From the IMG/VR virus record IMGVR_UViG_3300032291_003076, positions 1 to 24,678 of that record: DNA of 24,678 nt; one strand, written 5' to 3'. Shown here piece after piece: positions 7,837 to 14,719 of the stretch. Source of the DNA: a virus. The notes under the pieces are model-generated. The model was not told where the DNA came from. It worked only from the letters and a program-made list of their open reading frames with translations, and searched no databases. Numbering within the stretch: the first letter of the stretch is position 1; each line of letters begins with the position of its first letter. The position numbers and the translations under genes are program-made.

Positions 7837-8297
7837 GCCGTCACCTTGGCCTGGCTGCGCCGGTATGTGACGGCAATATCCGCCAGAAAAATGCTCTGGT
7901 TCATCAGCGTGTCGCGGTCAAACGTGACGTTGTTGGCGATCCCGAACCAGTTGGTCCCGGCCGGCATGGCGGGCGTAGCCGCGGGCAGGGCATTGGAACG
8001 GATGCGGTCGGCAATCTGCGTCCGCAGGTTCACGAGCGCGTCCAAGTCGGCGGTGCCGGTGAACCGCTTGGCGACCGTGACGTGGACCTCGAACTCGAAC
8101 AGGTCCGACCCGTGCGTTATCTGCGTGATTTCCACGTTGCCCGGGATCACGGACACCCTGAGCGCGTCCATGTCGGCACCCTCAAACTCCGGCGTATACG
8201 CCCGGGCTGCGGTAATCGACGTATAGGTGCCGGTGTAGGTCGCGGCCGTCAGACTGGCGGCCAGAGCATCGGCAACGAGTATTTCGATAGCTTCCAC
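7833..8297 (-). CDS. Putative tail terminator / completion protein
   Basis: The protein has 154 residues and starts with GTG 8297, with AGGAG about nine bases upstream. Its fold reads as alternating helices and strands: a helix near the start (ILVADALAASL), a central VHVTVAKRF strand region, LDALVNLRTQIADRI, and a closing strand (SIFLADIAVTYRRSQ). This is the layout of tail terminator proteins that cap the tail before head joining. It lies between neck candidates and the gp10-like gene, the usual place for this function. The start region carries one copy of the repeated GAGTATTTCGAT motif. Confidence 0.6.
   Translation of the reverse strand: MEAIEILVADALAASLTAATYTGTYTSITAARAYTPEFEGADMDALRVSVIPGNVEITQITHGSDLFEFEVHVTVAKRFTGTADLDALVNLRTQIADRIRSNALPAATPAMPAGTNWFGIANNVTFDRDTLMNQSIFLADIAVTYRRSQAKVTA
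8277..8288 (+). repeat. Dispersed motif GAGTATTTCGAT, copy 1
   Basis: In minus-strand sense it encodes Ile-Glu-Ile-Leu (ATC GAA ATA CTC) at residues 4-7 of the tail terminator-like gene, using the rare ATA codon. Confidence 0.6.
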
Positions 8298-8324
8298 GAA
8301 CTAGGCTCCTGGGTTTGCGAGAAC

Positions 8325-8480
8325 TCACGTCCCGGTCGGCTCGTCAGGCGGAACGAACACATCGGCCTGCTCGTCGTAGCGGTAGCCGCCCCGGCCGTAG
8401 GCCGCCTCGTGCGACGGGTATTCGTCCGCTGTAGAAAACGGCACGATGGGCGCGATGACGTTGGTGCCGGGTGCGGTCAT
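8325..8480 (-). CDS. 51-residue protein with a head-fibre-like YPSHEAAYGRGGYR motif
   Basis: The gene starts at ATG 8480 in an ATGA overlap with the gene above and ends at TGA 8325. The product reads MTAPGTNVIAPIVPFSTA, then DEYPSHEAAYGRGGYR, then an acidic Pro-rich end. I recall a similar Y/F-P-T/S-H...YG-x-GG-Y/F-R segment near the N terminus of phage head-fibre or fibre-like proteins, where it precedes a longer body that is missing here. The gene fills what would otherwise be a 180-bp gap in a tightly packed region. Function is unknown; a structural or anchoring peptide is inferred. Confidence 0.65.
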   Translation of the reverse strand: MTAPGTNVIAPIVPFSTADEYPSHEAAYGRGGYRYDEQADVFVPPDEPTGT

Positions 8481-9172
8481 GCGACCCCTATCGAAATACT
8501 CCCCGTGACGGGGTAGAGGGATCGGTAGATGCGGTAGTCTCTTGCCGCCTGGCCGTCAAACGTCATGGACCGCACCGTCACCTGCCATGCCGTCACCCGC
8601 AAGCCGTTGACCTCGATGGCCGGCTCGCCAAAGCTGGCCGGCAGGACGATGTAGACGTACTGCGAGGCCGCCACCACCGTCCGCGTGAGTGCCCGCGACG
8701 ATTGCAGCTCGGCCGTCAACTGGGATTTGATTTGCGGGTCCGTGATGGCCGTAGCGGCCGACGCGCCGATGCACACCACCAGCAGCGTCGAGGCGGCGGC
8801 CGGCGTTTTGGTGGTTGCCATCGTGTGAATCCGCCGCACCTTTTGGGACCGGTCGGCCCATTGCCAACAGAACTGCGACCCCTCTGGAATTGACACAACG
8901 TAGGACTGACTCGCACCGTTCTCCGTCACCGTCACCTTGTCGCCGCGTTTTGGGTCCGCCGGCAGTTGGTCGCGGTGAATGAAGAAGTCTCTCGTCTCCG
9001 ACCGAATCATTTGGCCGGCGGCGTCCACCGCCTGCCACCGGCCGACCACCAGCGTTGCGTGACAGGTGCGCGACAGCAGCGATCCGGTCGGCAGATATTC
9101 CACGAACACAGAGAGATGATCCCGCCGCTTCTGCTCGAACCACGCTTCCCCGGCGGCGATCATGTCCTGCAT
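8477..9172 (-). CDS. Neck / head-completion-like protein fused to a C-terminal beta domain
   Basis: The protein has 231 residues. ATG 9172 was chosen because GGAG lies seven bases upstream. Residues 1-117 (GEAWFEQKRRDHLSVFVEYL, ESRDFFI-like SETRDFFIH, KRGDKV, then CWQWADRSQKVRRIHT) resemble a small neck protein seen ahead of tail completion genes. An internal Met at 118 begins a second part (ATTKTPAAAS), ending in SQYVYIVLPASFGEPAIEVNG and DYRIYRSLYPVTGSISI, a pattern I associate with C-terminal domains of phage head-fibre or tail proteins. The gene therefore looks like a fusion of two units that are often separate. Confidence 0.62.
   Translation of the reverse strand: MQDMIAAGEAWFEQKRRDHLSVFVEYLPTGSLLSRTCHATLVVGRWQAVDAAGQMIRSETRDFFIHRDQLPADPKRGDKVTVTENGASQSYVVSIPEGSQFCWQWADRSQKVRRIHTMATTKTPAAASTLLVVCIGASAATAITDPQIKSQLTAELQSSRALTRTVVAASQYVYIVLPASFGEPAIEVNGLRVTAWQVTVRSMTFDGQAARDYRIYRSLYPVTGSISIGVA
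8490..8501 (-). repeat. Dispersed motif GAGTATTTCGAT, copy 2
   Basis: It lies near the 3' end of the neck-like gene and is read there as Ser-Ile-Ser-Ile, a different frame and orientation from copy 1. Confidence 0.6.
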
Positions 9173-9182
9173 CGAAATACTC
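9171..9182 (-). repeat. Dispersed motif GAGTATTTCGAT, copy 3
   Basis: This copy spans the ribosome site and the first bases of the start codon of the gene starting at 9172, so it is outside coding sequence apart from its last two bases. Confidence 0.6.
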
Positions 9183-9198
9183 CATGGAGGGGCCACCG

Positions 9199-9238
9199 GG
9201 GCCGGGCGGCGAGGACAATCCCATCGGCCGCCCGGCCC
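9199..9238 (-). terminator. 12-bp GC hairpin downstream of the decoration protein gene
   Basis: The arms at 9199-9210 and 9227-9238 are perfectly complementary over 12 bp with a 16-base loop. They lie in the 83-bp gap after the DUF2190 gene. No T-run follows, so it may be an RNA-stability or weak termination element rather than a classical terminator. Confidence 0.5.
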
Positions 9239-9255
9239 GAATCAGCCGGCCCCGA

Positions 9256-9585
9256 TCAACCCTGGTTGATGAGGACCTTGACCGTCGTATCGCCCGTAGC
9301 CGCAGCCTCGGCGGCCTTGCCGGCCCGCTTGTTGCTGGTCGAGGTCGTCGTGATGTTGCCGGCCGTAGCGTCCCAGTAGACGATCGCGCCCTGGCCGATG
9401 GCACCGCTGGCCTTGGGCAGGATATAGCCGCCCTCGACCGAGAGAGCACCCTTGCGGTTGGCCGGGATCGCCACCTCCGCAACACAGAACAGGTCGTTGA
9501 GAACCACCACGTCGCCAACGGCCACAGCCGAGGACGGCGTGTAATCAATCTTGCAGTCGCCTTGATAGGCAGAAGCAGTACCCAC
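9256..9585 (-). CDS. DUF2190 family capsid decoration (cement) protein
   Basis: The protein has 109 residues. The start is GTG 9585, with an AGGTG ribosome site. The features of DUF2190 are visible: an early Gly-Asp segment, then the VAVGDVVVLNDLFCVAEVAIPAN stretch, GALSVEGGYILPKASG, GQGAIVYWDATAG and a closing TTVKVLIN strand. Members decorate and stabilise the capsid surface. It directly follows the major capsid gene, the expected place. It is bracketed by strong hairpins on both sides, which could set its high expression apart from its neighbours. Confidence 0.88.
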   Translation of the reverse strand: MGTASAYQGDCKIDYTPSSAVAVGDVVVLNDLFCVAEVAIPANRKGALSVEGGYILPKASGAIGQGAIVYWDATAGNITTTSTSNKRAGKAAEAAATGDTTVKVLINQG

Positions 9586-9637
9586 TAGATCACCTACTTT
9601 CTTGGTTTCGCGGAAAGGAAAAATCGTTGTTCGTCAC

Positions 9638-9666
9638 GCCGGGGGCGGGTTTCGCCCGCCCCCGGC
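9638..9666 (-). terminator. 12-bp GC hairpin between the capsid and decoration genes
   Basis: The arms GCCGGGGGCGGG (9638-9649) and its complement (9655-9666) are perfect, with a five-base loop. On the minus strand the run TTTTT comes about 16 bases after the stem, too far for a standard terminator. Partial termination or protection of the capsid mRNA 3' end is plausible. Confidence 0.55.
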
Positions 9667-9695
9667 TACGTTCTGCAATCGTCAGGCCGCTAGGT

Positions 9696-11612
9696 TCAAG
9701 CGGTCGCCACGCGGTAGGCGGCGAGGCTTTCGGCCTTGGACACGCCGAAATCCATGTAACCCCTCATCTGCACGCCCAGCAGGCTGTAGTCGGCCTGCAC
9801 CTGCTCGATGGTCGGAACCTGCTGACCGTTGAGAAACACCACGTCGAGGGCAGGCAGGTCCAGAGCATCGGCCATCAGCCACCACGTCGAGGACGAGCTG
9901 AGATAGGCACTCGTCACGACCCGGTAGCGACCGTTCATCACGTTCGCGTTGGGGGCCGCCGTCGTGTTGCCGGAGATCAGCAACGCGCTGGTCATCAGCT
10001 CCGCGGCGGTCAGCTCCAGCTCGGGCGGAACGAGCAGCACCCGCGGCGCGATGCCGAGGGGGTTGCCGTCCGGGTCTTTCAGCCGCCGCCATGCGGTCGA
10101 GGCCGACTTGAGGCTCGACAGGGAGAGGGCATTGCCCGCCGCTGCCGTGGCCGCCTGGTAGTAGCTGGCGTTGGACGCCTCGAACTCGGCCCAGATGGAT
10201 TCGTTCAGAGACAGAGCAGCACCACGACCGATCCTCTGCGGAATCTGCGACAGGGCGTTGGCATCGTCGTTGATGATGTCCTGCCGGGTGAGGCTGGTCT
10301 GGATGCCCCAAGTGTCGGCCGAAACCGAACGCCTGGTGTCCGAACCCTGCGCCACCTTCAACTCGCCGCCGTTGCCGACTTTCTGGAACTTGAAGCTGCC
10401 GTTGAGACGGAGCAAGTTGATGTTCTTGAAGTCGCTGACCGAACGAACCGCGGAAATGTTCTTCCACGTATCTTCGACCGACGTGAACCCCGCGAGCAGG
10501 AACTTGTTGACGAGGGCCGCCAGCAGGTTGCTCACCTCATGGGTCGCGAAGGCCGCCTGAAGAACCGGGCCGAGGTTGCCGCTCGAAAGCCGGTCGCTGC
10601 CGGTGTAGCTGTTGGCCTTGGCAGCCTTGAGCAACACCTGGCCCACGCTCACGTCTCGCCGGGCCTTGTCGGCCGCCTCGAGCACGCGGGCGTCGTACAC
10701 CTTCTCGATGTTTGGGAGCCCGCTCTGCATTGCGAGGGCGGCCTCCACCACCTTGCCGGAATCGACCTCCGGCTGCGAAACATGGATGCCGACCCCGCCG
10801 CGGCTCATCCGCAGCTCGGCCAGCTCCATCCGCTTCGCGAGGGCCTCGCGGGCCTCCCGCTCGGCCTTCAGCTCGGCCTTGAGGGTTTCGGTCGCACCGG
10901 GGGAATGGTCATCCACCGCTGCGCCGTCGCCGCCCTTGGCGTTGACGATGTTGGTGATAGGTTCCACGGCACCGTTCGCCGCGGCTTCCACCTTGTCGGT
11001 GGGCGAGAGATTGGCGTCGTGCGCCATATCGGTATCCTCGGTCGCCTCGGCGGCGATTGCCGCGGACGTTTGGGCGTCCGCTCCCATCAACACAATCGAG
11101 GTTTCGCGGAGCGCGGAACCACGAACAACGGAGATAGGGCCGTTGAACTCACGGCCGTTGACGGTCACGGACTGCCCGGCCGCCACGTTTTCGATGTTGC
11201 TGGTATCCGCGCCGATGGACGCCTGGAACCGCATCCCCTTGCGGGCGAGGGCGATCACCTTCTGTGCCGTGTCGCCTTCACCGATCAGTTCGCCGGAGAC
11301 GATGAGCTGCTGGCCGTCGTTGACGATCCTCGTGGACTGCCCGAGCACTGAGTCGATGCTGGCGTCGTGCCCCCACAGAATCGGGATCGACTGCCGGCTG
11401 TTGTCCATGCCCGACAGGTCAACCACGAGCGGGTTGCGGGACCACGACTGCCGGATCGACCGGCCGGTGTACGCCACCAGCTCGAACGCTGGCGTCATGC
11501 CGGCGTCGTCGGCGGCCTTGATCGAGAACTCGGCTTCGATGGCACAGATGCGGCCGGGGGCGGCTGACATTTTGTTCATGGCCTTGGTAGATGGTTGGTT
11601 TTTCTGTTTCAA
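9696..11612 (-). CDS. Prohead protease - scaffold - major capsid fusion protein
   Basis: The protein has 638 residues from TTG 11612, which overlaps the portal stop (TTGA) and has GAGG seven bases upstream; ATG 11579 is the alternative. Residues about 20-180 are an HK97-type protease: SIPILWGHD (His 82) and GMRFQASIGA (Ser 132) supply the catalytic His and Ser. Residues about 241-269 form a charged coiled coil (KAELKAEREAREALAKR), a scaffold-like delta segment. The last 290 residues resemble Mu gpT-like major capsid proteins (EDTWKNISAVRSVSDFKNIN, GIQTSLTRQDIINDD, PPELELTAAEL). One chain thus carries maturation protease, scaffold and shell subunit; how separate products arise is not visible. 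Confidence 0.85.
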   Translation of the reverse strand: MKQKNQPSTKAMNKMSAAPGRICAIEAEFSIKAADDAGMTPAFELVAYTGRSIRQSWSRNPLVVDLSGMDNSRQSIPILWGHDASIDSVLGQSTRIVNDGQQLIVSGELIGEGDTAQKVIALARKGMRFQASIGADTSNIENVAAGQSVTVNGREFNGPISVVRGSALRETSIVLMGADAQTSAAIAAEATEDTDMAHDANLSPTDKVEAAANGAVEPITNIVNAKGGDGAAVDDHSPGATETLKAELKAEREAREALAKRMELAELRMSRGGVGIHVSQPEVDSGKVVEAALAMQSGLPNIEKVYDARVLEAADKARRDVSVGQVLLKAAKANSYTGSDRLSSGNLGPVLQAAFATHEVSNLLAALVNKFLLAGFTSVEDTWKNISAVRSVSDFKNINLLRLNGSFKFQKVGNGGELKVAQGSDTRRSVSADTWGIQTSLTRQDIINDDANALSQIPQRIGRGAALSLNESIWAEFEASNASYYQAATAAAGNALSLSSLKSASTAWRRLKDPDGNPLGIAPRVLLVPPELELTAAELMTSALLISGNTTAAPNANVMNGRYRVVTSAYLSSSSTWWLMADALDLPALDVVFLNGQQVPTIEQVQADYSLLGVQMRGYMDFGVSKAESLAAYRVATA

Positions 11613-13369
11613 CTGAGAACCTCGTTGTCTGCTGCCCACTCGGCTTGAGCCCGCTCGTAGACCGATTCGGCAAACCGTCTCCCGGGGTCTCCCCCCCACA
11701 ATCCCCACGCGATCCTGCCGGCCGATGGGTAGCCCTTCTCGCCTGGCGAGAATCCTTGGCCCTTCTTGTCAACTTCGTGACGGGCGAAATAGCTCACCAT
11801 CCGGCCGATCGTGTCGAGACTGAGCGACTTCCCGTTGGCTATGTCGCGAGCGCGGGCCACCCCCACGGCCGTGCCGCCGCGGTTGAACTCGCGCCGCCAC
11901 TCCAACGCCCTCGCCGCCTCGGCCTGCGCGTCCTTGGGAGGGACGTAGCCGTCCGCTGCCTGCGTGCGCTCCGCGGCGGCCGGGGCCGCGGGCGTCGGCT
12001 GCGCTACTTCCAGCTCCAGCTCACGCATGAGCGTTTTCTCGGCGGCCCGCTGCCTGAGGATTTCCCGCCAATCGGTCCCCACCTTGCTGCACTCGTCGGC
12101 CAGCGTCGTCGTGTTGTTCGCGAGGCGGATCGTCTGAGCGTCGGCTTCCTTGGTCGGATCGACGTGCTCCCATCCCTGCCAAATCCAACGCCAATTCCAT
12201 TCGACGACCGGCGGTAGACCGTCCGGCAGGAGGCCCTTGATGAGGGCGGCCTCGTCCAGCCAATCCACGAGCAGGGGGTCGAGAATGTTCCGCTCCAAAT
12301 CCTCGCGGAGGCAATTCACGCTCTTGCGATAGACGAGGTAGTCGCCACGCATGGAGCTGTAGGACGCCTGCGATGAATCGAGGGCCGCGACGATGTAGGG
12401 CAAATTCAAACAGCGGGCGATTTGGTTGAGTAGTCGCTTTTCGAAATCGCTGTAGGTCGAAGTCGGATGCTCCGGCCGCATCTGCGTTGCATCCCACCCA
12501 TCGGGCAGGCTCATTGCCATGCCGCGAACAATCGGCATCGTGTCCCACGCCGGCATGGCGGCCGTGCCGGAGTCGCCGGCCGGGGCGTTCGTGTGAATCA
12601 AGGCGGCGAAGTCGGCGGCCGTCTCGGCCGCCTGGACGGTCGCGAGCGTGAACCGCCGGAGCATCGCGAACAGCTCGAGGGCCGGGACGATTTCCCCTAC
12701 CCCCCGATGCTGACCCGGCCGGACCTTGTTGGCCCAGTGCAGAATCCGGTCGGAGCTGACCCACTCGCCTGTGTAGCTCGTCCACGTCAGCGAGCCGGGA
12801 TGGTGTTCGAGAATGTGCCACTCGACCACGTTGCCCGATTCGTCCAACTTGATGCCGTCGATTTGGCCTAGTTGCAGAATCCACTGCGGATTCGCCACCT
12901 GGTCGGCCTCGAGCAGCTCGATGTCGAGCTGAACGCCGTCGAGCTTGCGGTTGGTTTTCTTGCGGGCGAACACTTCGCCGTCCACCGCGCGAGCCCGCCG
13001 CATCACGCGGAGCTTGGCCGCTAGGTCGATAGAACGAGCCCACTCGTGGACGTTGTGCTCCACGCCGCGGACGTTGGTATCCTCCGGCTGGACGCCCGGG
13101 ATGATGAGCTGCAGCCGGGGGCCGGTGCCCACCAAATCGGTCGCGAGCGTCGAGAGCATCCCAGACAGATACGAGTTGTTGTCGGCCTCGTACCGTGCCC
13201 GAGCCCGCAGCGTCCGGCGGACCCCGGGGTGCAGGGCCGCGTCGGCACTCCACCAATCGGATTGTGCCCAATGCCGCTGATTGTTCGGCGTCGTCTGTGC
13301 GGCGTCGTACCGGGCCTGCACAGGTGCAGGCTGAACGGGTTTACGCGAGAAAAAAGACGGCAGCTTCAC
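11609..13369 (-). CDS. Portal protein (lambda gpB type) with an additional C-terminal domain
   Basis: The protein has 586 residues. GTG 13369 was chosen because the frame above it overlaps the gene ending at 13377. Residues about 10-460 show the lambda-type portal pattern: YDAAQTT, RRTLRARARYEADNNSYLSGML, then EVFARKKTNRK, PYIVAALDSSQASYSSMRGDYLVYRK near 320-345, and ERNILDPLLVDWLDEA. Residues about 483-575 carry a separate module (LEWRREFNRGGTAVGVARARDI, MVSYFARHEVDK, GEKGYPSAGRIAWGLWGGD) that I have seen in other phage head proteins but cannot name. The portal forms the dodecameric DNA entry ring. Its stop is coupled to the protease-capsid start. Confidence 0.88.
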   Translation of the reverse strand: MKLPSFFSRKPVQPAPVQARYDAAQTTPNNQRHWAQSDWWSADAALHPGVRRTLRARARYEADNNSYLSGMLSTLATDLVGTGPRLQLIIPGVQPEDTNVRGVEHNVHEWARSIDLAAKLRVMRRARAVDGEVFARKKTNRKLDGVQLDIELLEADQVANPQWILQLGQIDGIKLDESGNVVEWHILEHHPGSLTWTSYTGEWVSSDRILHWANKVRPGQHRGVGEIVPALELFAMLRRFTLATVQAAETAADFAALIHTNAPAGDSGTAAMPAWDTMPIVRGMAMSLPDGWDATQMRPEHPTSTYSDFEKRLLNQIARCLNLPYIVAALDSSQASYSSMRGDYLVYRKSVNCLREDLERNILDPLLVDWLDEAALIKGLLPDGLPPVVEWNWRWIWQGWEHVDPTKEADAQTIRLANNTTTLADECSKVGTDWREILRQRAAEKTLMRELELEVAQPTPAAPAAAERTQAADGYVPPKDAQAEAARALEWRREFNRGGTAVGVARARDIANGKSLSLDTIGRMVSYFARHEVDKKGQGFSPGEKGYPSAGRIAWGLWGGDPGRRFAESVYERAQAEWAADNEVLS

Positions 13370-13376
13370 GCTATTT

Positions 13377-13664
13377 TCACCCGTAGGGTGGATACCCGGG
13401 AAGCCCGGCCATGCCGGGGGGCGGGTATACGCTGGTGGTTGCCGGATCGGGAGCACCCGATGCGTTTGGCGATACGGTTTGCGCGAACCGTAGGGCAGCG
13501 AACGGAGAGCGATTGGTGACGGCCGCCATCTGGATGGCGAACTTCGCCGCGGCCACCTGCTGGTCTAGGTCGTGCTGCTCGACTTCACCGGCATCGGTGC
13601 GGGCGCGCTTGGGCTGCGCGAGATTCGCGGCGATTGCTGCCAGAATGTCGTCGGTCGCGGACAT
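13377..13664 (-). CDS. gpW-like small head protein (putative)
   Basis: The protein has 95 residues from ATG 13664, with GGAG six bases upstream. Its first 45 residues (DDILAAIAANLAQPKRARTDAGEVEQHDLDQQVAAAKFAIQ) have the helix - short strand pair - helix layout of lambda gpW, a head-to-tail joining protein that likewise lies just before the portal gene. The C-terminal 30 residues are Pro/Gly-rich and probably disordered. It is the first gene of the head module and follows a gap with an extended -10 sequence. The gpW assignment is by pattern and place and is not secure. Confidence 0.62.
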   Translation of the reverse strand: MSATDDILAAIAANLAQPKRARTDAGEVEQHDLDQQVAAAKFAIQMAAVTNRSPFAALRFAQTVSPNASGAPDPATTSVYPPPGMAGLPGYPPYG

Positions 13665-13697
13665 AGGTACTCCGTGCGAGGGCGGTGCCCTAGCATT

Positions 13698-13707
13698 AGT
13701 GTACCAA
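13698..13707 (-). promoter_or_regulatory. Extended -10 promoter candidate ahead of the head module
   Basis: ATTGGTACACT on the minus strand (13708 to 13698) matches the 6993 site at ten of eleven positions. It lies 34 bp before the gpW-like start. A TTGACC exists upstream, but at an over-long spacing of about 22 bases. Confidence 0.42.
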
Positions 13708-13727
13708 TGTTCACACGCCCCAACGGG

Positions 13728-13808
13728 TCAAAGGAACTCGATCAGCAGCATTTCCTCGACCTCGGCGTCCAGATCGTCAAAGAAATCGGATTCGTCCGCG
13801 GTCCACAT
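13728..13808 (-). CDS. 26-residue acidic small ORF
   Basis: ATG 13808 has a strong ribosome site (GGAGG, six bases away) and the frame stops at 13728. The product is very acidic (MWTADESDFFDDLDAEVEEM, then a hydrophobic end LLIEFL). It fills the centre of a 234-bp gap between the small-protein cluster and the head module. The strong ribosome site and the all-acidic composition argue for a real peptide. No function is known. Confidence 0.5.
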   Translation of the reverse strand: MWTADESDFFDDLDAEVEEMLLIEFL

Positions 13809-13898
13809 GACGCACCTCCGAAAGCCGGGTTGATGCCGTCATTTTATTTGGCGGTAGCCGGCGTCCGGCGGGCGGATGCCCAGCGGCCCGATCGTCTG

Positions 13899-14105
13899 CT
13901 AGAGCGTTTCGGGCCTCGTGTCGAGTACCTCGAAGTGCCGCATGACCTCGCGAACACGAGGCCCCTCGTAGATGAAGTCGAGAGCGTAGACGTGAATGAC
14001 AAGGCCGGCGGCCAGCGGCATCGTCTCGCAGCCGTTTATCACTGGTCGGATCGCACCGTCGAGCGGCCCGCCGATAAACTCAAGGCGTCGAACGTCCGCG
14101 GTCAC
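13899..14105 (-). CDS. Small phage protein with a GGPLDGA motif
   Basis: The protein has 68 residues from GTG 14105, which shares a base with the upstream stop (TAGTG). The N terminus (RRLEFIGGPLDGAIRPV) shows the F-x-GGPLDG motif found in many short unnamed phage proteins. The rest is beta-like with a YEGPRVREVMRHF segment. There is no membrane segment. It is the last member of a cluster of five short overlapping genes after the terminase. The function is unknown. Confidence 0.65.
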   Translation of the reverse strand: MTADVRRLEFIGGPLDGAIRPVINGCETMPLAAGLVIHVYALDFIYEGPRVREVMRHFEVLDTRPETL

Positions 14106-14251
14106 TAGCCCCTCGCCGTCAGGTAGAGCCCCACGTTGGCGGCCGCATATCCAAGGTACGCAATAGCAAGGCCGTGCCGGCCCGCCATATACAAGTCAAC
14201 GGCCACTACGAGATAGATCACGCCGGTAAAGGCAATCAGCCACGGGCTCAT
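14105..14251 (-). CDS. 48-residue membrane protein with two helices
   Basis: The start at ATG 14251 forms an ATGA overlap with the gene above. The sequence has two hydrophobic spans, about residues 3-22 (PWLIAFTGVIYLVVAVDLY) and 26-45 (HGLAIAYLGYAAANVGLYL), joined by a short basic turn (MAGRHG). This is the topology of very small inner membrane proteins, including some holins. The neighbouring lipoprotein and exported protein make a lysis or envelope-modification role conceivable, but nothing in the sequence proves it. Confidence 0.6.
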   Translation of the reverse strand: MSPWLIAFTGVIYLVVAVDLYMAGRHGLAIAYLGYAAANVGLYLTARG

Positions 14252-14502
14252 GACGCCTCCACCCACGCGGCCGCTTCGAGCAACCACGCGGCCAGCTTGC
14301 GGAGCTGCTTGCCGTCGCCTTCGTCAAAGCACAGCAGTTCGACCTCAACGGCCTTGCCGCACTCGTGCGTTTCGTCGTCGTCCTGGAGCTTGACCGACCA
14401 CTGGGTGCAATGGGCCGCGGCCGACGACAGCTCGCCGCCGGGGTACCGCATGTTCCGGCCCATCCGCAACGGCCGCGGCTTACTGACCTTCGACTTTGTC
14501 AT
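14248..14502 (-). CDS. Hypothetical small protein
   Basis: The protein has 84 residues from ATG 14502, with a GGAG element; it overlaps the lipoprotein gene by 23 bases. The N-terminal 30 residues are basic (MTKSKVSKPRPLRMGRNMRYPGGE). The middle is acidic with two Cys (VELLCFDEGD), and the end is an Ala/Trp-rich helix (LRKLAAWLLEAAAWVEA). No family was recognised. Its coupling to the membrane protein below suggests they are made together. Confidence 0.6.
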   Translation of the reverse strand: MTKSKVSKPRPLRMGRNMRYPGGELSSAAAHCTQWSVKLQDDDETHECGKAVEVELLCFDEGDGKQLRKLAAWLLEAAAWVEAS

Positions 14503-14719
14503 GACGCTCCGGCAGGACTCGCCTGCGTTTGGTGCATGGGCAATCGGGATGGTGCTCTAGGGCTGTGATTTGGAACACACCGTAGACGGCCGCGACCCAT
14601 GTGTGGCCGTCGTGCTGGATGTTCTGCAGGAGCATCGTGTGGGGCGGTCCAGCGTCCGGCTGCAAGGAGGAACAGCCGGACGCCAGAGCCACCACCACCA
14701 GTAGTGCGGTAGGCCGCAT
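14480..14719 (-). CDS. Small lipoprotein
   Basis: The protein has 79 residues from ATG 14719, sharing a base with the upstream stop (TAATG). Residues 1-15 form a lipoprotein signal (MRPTALLVVVALASGC) with the lipobox LASGC, so the mature N terminus would be a lipid-modified Cys. The short mature part holds a CPC pair and ends basic. In the phage context a small lipoprotein next to an exported protein and a membrane peptide recalls Rz1-type spanin or lysogenic envelope genes, but the mature part is not Pro-rich as in Rz1. Confidence 0.68.
   Translation of the reverse strand: MRPTALLVVVALASGCSSLQPDAGPPHTMLLQNIQHDGHTWVAAVYGVFQITALEHHPDCPCTKRRRVLPERHDKVEGQ

Noticed and set aside
9627-11351. A 574-residue open frame on the plus strand opposite the capsid gene
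   Set aside because: It is antisense to a well-supported protease-capsid gene, has repetitive Arg/Gly/His composition and no ribosome site; it arises from high G+C codon bias.
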